Source: Desulfobacterales bacterium
Lineage (GTDB): Bacteria > Desulfobacterota > DSM-4660 > Desulfatiglandales > Desulfatiglandaceae
NCBI GenBank assembly: GCA_022013615.1
Contig: JAKLQB010000254.1
Span: forward strand, 1-7,296
DNA length: 7,296 nucleotides
Direction of reading: 5' to 3'
Both the position numbers and the translations under genes were made by a program. A model generated the notes under the pieces. That model had not been told where the DNA came from, searched no databases, and saw nothing but the letters and a program-made list of their open reading frames with translations. Of the stretch, positions 5,081 to 7,296 are shown in pieces; within the stretch, counting starts at the first letter, position 1; every line of letters begins with the position of its first letter.

Positions 5081-6256
5081 TCAACCTGCGCGGTATTTCT
5101 CAGGCAACACGGCTTTGGTTCCCCATTCTTCAGGGAACTTTTGGCCGGGCTCTTCACCTAATTTTTCTTTTCTTTTCGAAAGCCCTGGTCGGGCAAATTG
5201 CATATGGCCTTCTTTCATTGTTCGGCCATTAATGACAGCCTCGGATCGCAGCCTTCGGCCGGCGGATTTTTCCATCCTTTGTCCAAGCCATAAAACGCGA
5301 TCCACATCATACCCATGTTCAATCCCCAACTCATCAATCATAATCAGGGTATCCTCTATACAGATCAGACCGACGTAGCGAGGGTCTTTATAATAGTACT
5401 CCCCGGTCCCTCTGACCGGACAGTCATCAAGGAAGTTGGATGGTTGTCCGCCCAGGCCGCCGAAAGTTGCCTCATAACGGGTAATTCCAGCCTGAAGTGT
5501 AGCCAGAACAGATGCCGACGCGACACGCTTGGTCTCGTGGAAATGCGCCACATGCAGGTTGTTATCCGGCATCTCATCAAGAATCATGGAAAAGTAGCGA
5601 TAGACATCAGCCGCCGAGGCTGAACCATCATGGTCGGCATGTTCGATGTCATAGGCGCCGATCTCCAGCCAGCGTTTCGTGAATTCCACTGCATCTTTAA
5701 GCTTTGTAGCGCCACCAATCGGGCTCCCCCAGATTGTGCTGACCGTGCCGCACATCTTTATGCCAGCATCAGTGGCCTTTTTGATACACCTCTCTGCCTC
5801 TTTCCAGTATTCAGGAAGTGTTGTGCCGGAATTGGCAAAATGATGCTCCTCCTCGGTGGAGACCATCATCAGGATTCTGTCAGGGCCCACCCCTTTTTCT
5901 TTAAGCTCAATTGCTGTATCCACTGCGGGTTCGCGAATAGTGACAGCCGTAAAGCATAGATCATCATAATTGACGCCACGCCTCTTACACCTTTCTTTAA
6001 ACCGGGCACTCCTGAAATAAGCAAGGACCTCTTCCGCATCTTTGAACTGTGGTATACCCTTTGGACTCCCGAGGTTCGTAACCTCAACATGACGTGCACC
6101 CGCAAAGATTATCTCTTCTGCGTAAAAGATTTTGGCTTCAGTGGAGTAGAATTTTTCCTCATGCTGAAAACCATCACGTATTGTGATGTCACCAATCTCC
6201 ACCTTCTTTGGCATTCTCGGAAAGATCTTCCAGTAATCATATTCTGTGTTCTGCAT
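5081..6256 (-). CDS. HMG-CoA-lyase-like DRE-TIM family enzyme, catalytic Cys replaced
   Basis: A 391-residue TIM-barrel protein of the HMGL-like (pyruvate carboxyltransferase) family, enzymes that make or break C-C bonds next to a carboxylate or CoA thioester using a divalent metal. Visible signatures are EIGDITIRDGFQHEE (20-34, with Arg27 and metal ligand Asp28), HVEVTNLGSPKGIPQ (57-70, Glu58), the metal pair H238-x-H240 (AHFHETKR) and FGGLGGQP (265-272). The first half follows HMG-CoA lyase closely (compare SPKW-PQ in that enzyme). However, the Cys of GLGGCP, catalytic in HMG-CoA lyase, is Gln271, and about 17 residues are inserted before the conserved ED (301-302), including Cys279. True HMG-CoA lyase activity is therefore doubtful; a related aldol-type lyase or synthase acting on another acyl-CoA or oxoacid is more likely. 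The C-terminal tail after 350 is charged. The start at ATG 6256 has AAGGAG eight or nine bases upstream. It follows the PEP mobile-domain gene by 130 bases. Confidence 0.88.
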   Translation of the reverse strand: MQNTEYDYWKIFPRMPKKVEIGDITIRDGFQHEEKFYSTEAKIFYAEEIIFAGARHVEVTNLGSPKGIPQFKDAEEVLAYFRSARFKERCKRRGVNYDDLCFTAVTIREPAVDTAIELKEKGVGPDRILMMVSTEEEHHFANSGTTLPEYWKEAERCIKKATDAGIKMCGTVSTIWGSPIGGATKLKDAVEFTKRWLEIGAYDIEHADHDGSASAADVYRYFSMILDEMPDNNLHVAHFHETKRVASASVLATLQAGITRYEATFGGLGGQPSNFLDDCPVRGTGEYYYKDPRYVGLICIEDTLIMIDELGIEHGYDVDRVLWLGQRMEKSAGRRLRSEAVINGRTMKEGHMQFARPGLSKRKEKLGEEPGQKFPEEWGTKAVLPEKYRAG

Positions 6257-6386
6257 AAAATATTCTCCTTTCTGATAAAAGTTTTGGTGCTCTCAAAAAA
6301 AGCCAACATACTCTGTTTTTTCTTCGTGGTCCCCGGTCTTGTCCGCCAAACGGGAAGGGATTTCCTCTTCAACCAAAGGACGAACG
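6257..6386. other. 130-base gap between the mobile-domain gene and the lyase-like gene
   Basis: No gene is supported here. The minus strand holds the ribosome binding site of the lyase-like gene next to its start and a run of seven T at about 6295-6301 that is not preceded by a clear stem. A weak promoter pair (TTGGCT, then TTTTAT 19 bases on) could give the lyase gene its own start, but the spacing is poor. Confidence 0.4.
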
Positions 6387-6827
6387 CTAATGAGGTCTTA
6401 AAAGAATCACTACACGTCCCTTTGTTCCATCTACTCGTATTATATCACCATCATTAACGATTTTAGTTGCCACCGATGTTCCTGAGACTGCCGGAATTCC
6501 GTACTCTCTGGCGATAGTTGCGGCAAGGGACAGCATGCCCCCAGTATCGGTAACCAATCCCCTGATCTTTGAAAAAATGGTTGTAATTGCCGGTGAAGCA
6601 TATGGGCACACTAATATGGTACCAGTTTTCACTTTTATAAAGTCTCTATGATCGGTAATAACTGTGGTAGGCCCTTCTACTACCCCGGGTGACGCAGGGG
6701 ACCCTCTAACTACCCATCCGGTTTTTTCCTTTTCCCTGGCAATACCGGCAAGACCGAAGAGCTTACCAGACCTTAGCCAAAACGGCTCTCTATAAGGTCT
6801 TCCAAAATTTTGTAACGCTTCTTTCAT
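6387..6827 (-). CDS. Stand-alone PEP-utilising enzyme mobile domain, phospho-His replaced by Leu
   Basis: A 146-residue protein made almost entirely of the swivelling phosphohistidine domain (PF00391) that in PEP synthase, pyruvate phosphate dikinase, rifampin phosphotransferase and phenylphosphate synthase carries phosphate between two active sites. It shows GSPASPGVVEGP (42-53), GTILVCPYASPA (69-80), LVTDTGGMLS (91-100) and AREYGIPAVSGT (106-117), then DGDIIRVDG (126-134), in family order. In active members the motif reads G-G-x-x-S-H-A-A; here it reads GGMLSLAA, so the phosphorylated His is Leu101 (codon CTT, 6527-6525, one base from CAT). No nucleotide-binding or PEP-binding domain is attached. 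The start at ATG 6827 has AAGGAG nine bases upstream. It lies 53 bases after the iorB-like stop. It may be a regulatory or structural subunit, or a decaying enzyme piece; the intact frame favours the former. Confidence 0.88.
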   Translation of the reverse strand: MKEALQNFGRPYREPFWLRSGKLFGLAGIAREKEKTGWVVRGSPASPGVVEGPTTVITDHRDFIKVKTGTILVCPYASPAITTIFSKIRGLVTDTGGMLSLAATIAREYGIPAVSGTSVATKIVNDGDIIRVDGTKGRVVILLRPH

Positions 6828-6880
6828 CTTTTTTTCTCCTTACAAAAAACACTCTCGTCCGGTCACTCCTCAGCAGTCTC

Positions 6881-7296
6881 TCATGCAACCTTAGCTGCCG
6901 CCTCAAAGCCCAGATCAAAGGCCTTCAGGTTTGTGTCCACAAGCGCGGGCTTGATTGTTCCCCGTATGGCCTGCCGGAACAATTCAACGTCCAGAGGCAC
7001 CCTGCCGGTCTGGGCAAGAGCGCCTAACATGACTATGTTTAAAGACAGCACTGTCCCTGCCTGCAACGCCAGGGCGGTAGCATCAAAGGCAATGAGTTTG
7101 CTGATCCGCCCTGCGATTTTATCAAAAGTGGTTTTGACATCGGGATATTCAGCTTTTCCCTGGGCCACAGTATAGGGCGGAACAGGGCTTGTATTGGCAA
7201 TCACCAATGAATCCGCATTGCATTTACTTATGGCCCTGATAGTCTCGGATGGTTCGAACCCTACAAGCGCATCCGTTTCACCATCTGATATGGCGG
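6881..7296 (-). CDS. iorB: Indolepyruvate/2-oxoacid:ferredoxin oxidoreductase beta (gamma-domain) subunit, partial
   Basis: The frame is open from the right edge to the stop at 6881, giving 137 C-terminal residues; the N-terminus is outside the window. The protein is the pyruvate:ferredoxin oxidoreductase gamma-domain type (PF01558) used as the small subunit of indolepyruvate oxidoreductase, which with the thiamine- and iron-sulfur-bearing large subunit oxidises aryl- or other 2-oxoacids to acyl-CoA with ferredoxin. Diagnostic stretches are SDGETDALVGFEPSETIRAI near the visible start, IANTSPVPPYTVAQGKAEYPD, the AFDATALALQAG segment and NIVMLGALAQTGRVPLD, ending in a family-like KAFDLGFEAA. 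A GTG at 7207 could be read as a start but lies inside this conserved run, so it is not the true one. The large-subunit gene is expected just upstream. The exact oxoacid cannot be told from this half. Confidence 0.88.
   Translation of the reverse strand, partial: AISDGETDALVGFEPSETIRAISKCNADSLVIANTSPVPPYTVAQGKAEYPDVKTTFDKIAGRISKLIAFDATALALQAGTVLSLNIVMLGALAQTGRVPLDVELFRQAIRGTIKPALVDTNLKAFDLGFEAAAKVA

Noticed and set aside
5115..6457. Frames opposite or within the HMGL-like gene (for example 5315-5623 and 5630-5959 plus, 5365-5580 and 5869-6105 minus, 6089-6457 plus)
   Set aside because: All overlap a gene with clear catalytic motifs and lack independent support.
6387..6827. Mobile-domain gene as a pseudogene fragment of PEP synthase
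   Set aside because: The frame is intact, starts after a good ribosome binding site and covers one full domain, so a real stand-alone protein is more likely despite the lost His.
6881..7207. A complete 108-residue protein starting at GTG 7207
   Set aside because: The reading frame stays open to the right edge and the added residues (SDGETDALVGFEPSETIRAI) fit the oxidoreductase family, so the GTG is internal.
1..7296. CRISPR array, tRNA, rRNA or insertion sequence
   Set aside because: No regularly spaced direct repeats, no tRNA-like cloverleaf, no rRNA signature and no transposase motif were seen on either strand.

Overview
The window reads as a piece of an anaerobic, probably sulfate-reducing or syntrophic, Desulfobacterota (Deltaproteobacteria) chromosome. 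This is inferred from the gene content: a 2-oxoacid:ferredoxin oxidoreductase subunit, an HMG-CoA-lyase-like enzyme next to an orphan PEP-utilising swivelling domain, an archaeal-type MoaC, and amphi-Trp and zf-TFIIB small proteins. A degenerate copy of what looks like a dispersed repeat of that group points the same way. No rRNA, tRNA, CRISPR array or insertion sequence is visible. All supported genes lie on the minus strand, so the reading order runs from the right edge to the left edge.

Right part (about 7296 to 5081): the C-terminal portion of an IorB-type oxidoreductase subunit (cut by the window edge), then a 146-residue stand-alone PEP-utilising mobile domain, then a 391-residue DRE-TIM family enzyme closest to HMG-CoA lyase. 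All run the same way with short gaps and good ribosome binding sites, so they probably form one catabolic cluster for an organic acid or CoA ester. Two of the three depart from family norms: the mobile domain has Leu where the phosphorylated His should be, and the lyase-like enzyme has Gln where HMG-CoA lyase has its catalytic Cys, plus about 17 extra residues after it. These are the strongest observations in the window.

Middle part (about 5023 to 2428): a calcineurin-like metallophosphoesterase, a four-cysteine zinc-ribbon miniprotein, MoaC of molybdenum cofactor synthesis, a helical protein of 162 residues with no recognised family, and a small five-cysteine protein that may start at CTG. 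These look like loosely linked housekeeping and accessory genes.

Left part (2427 to 1): a 285-base intergenic region rich in inverted repeats, then an amphi-Trp protein and a zf-TFIIB zinc finger separated by four bases. Last come a glycosyltransferase of the MGDG synthase/YkoN type and an overlapping, truncated YkoP-like protein. The last two are clearly more GC-rich than the rest and may have a separate history. Together they suggest a small envelope glycolipid or polysaccharide module continuing off the left edge.
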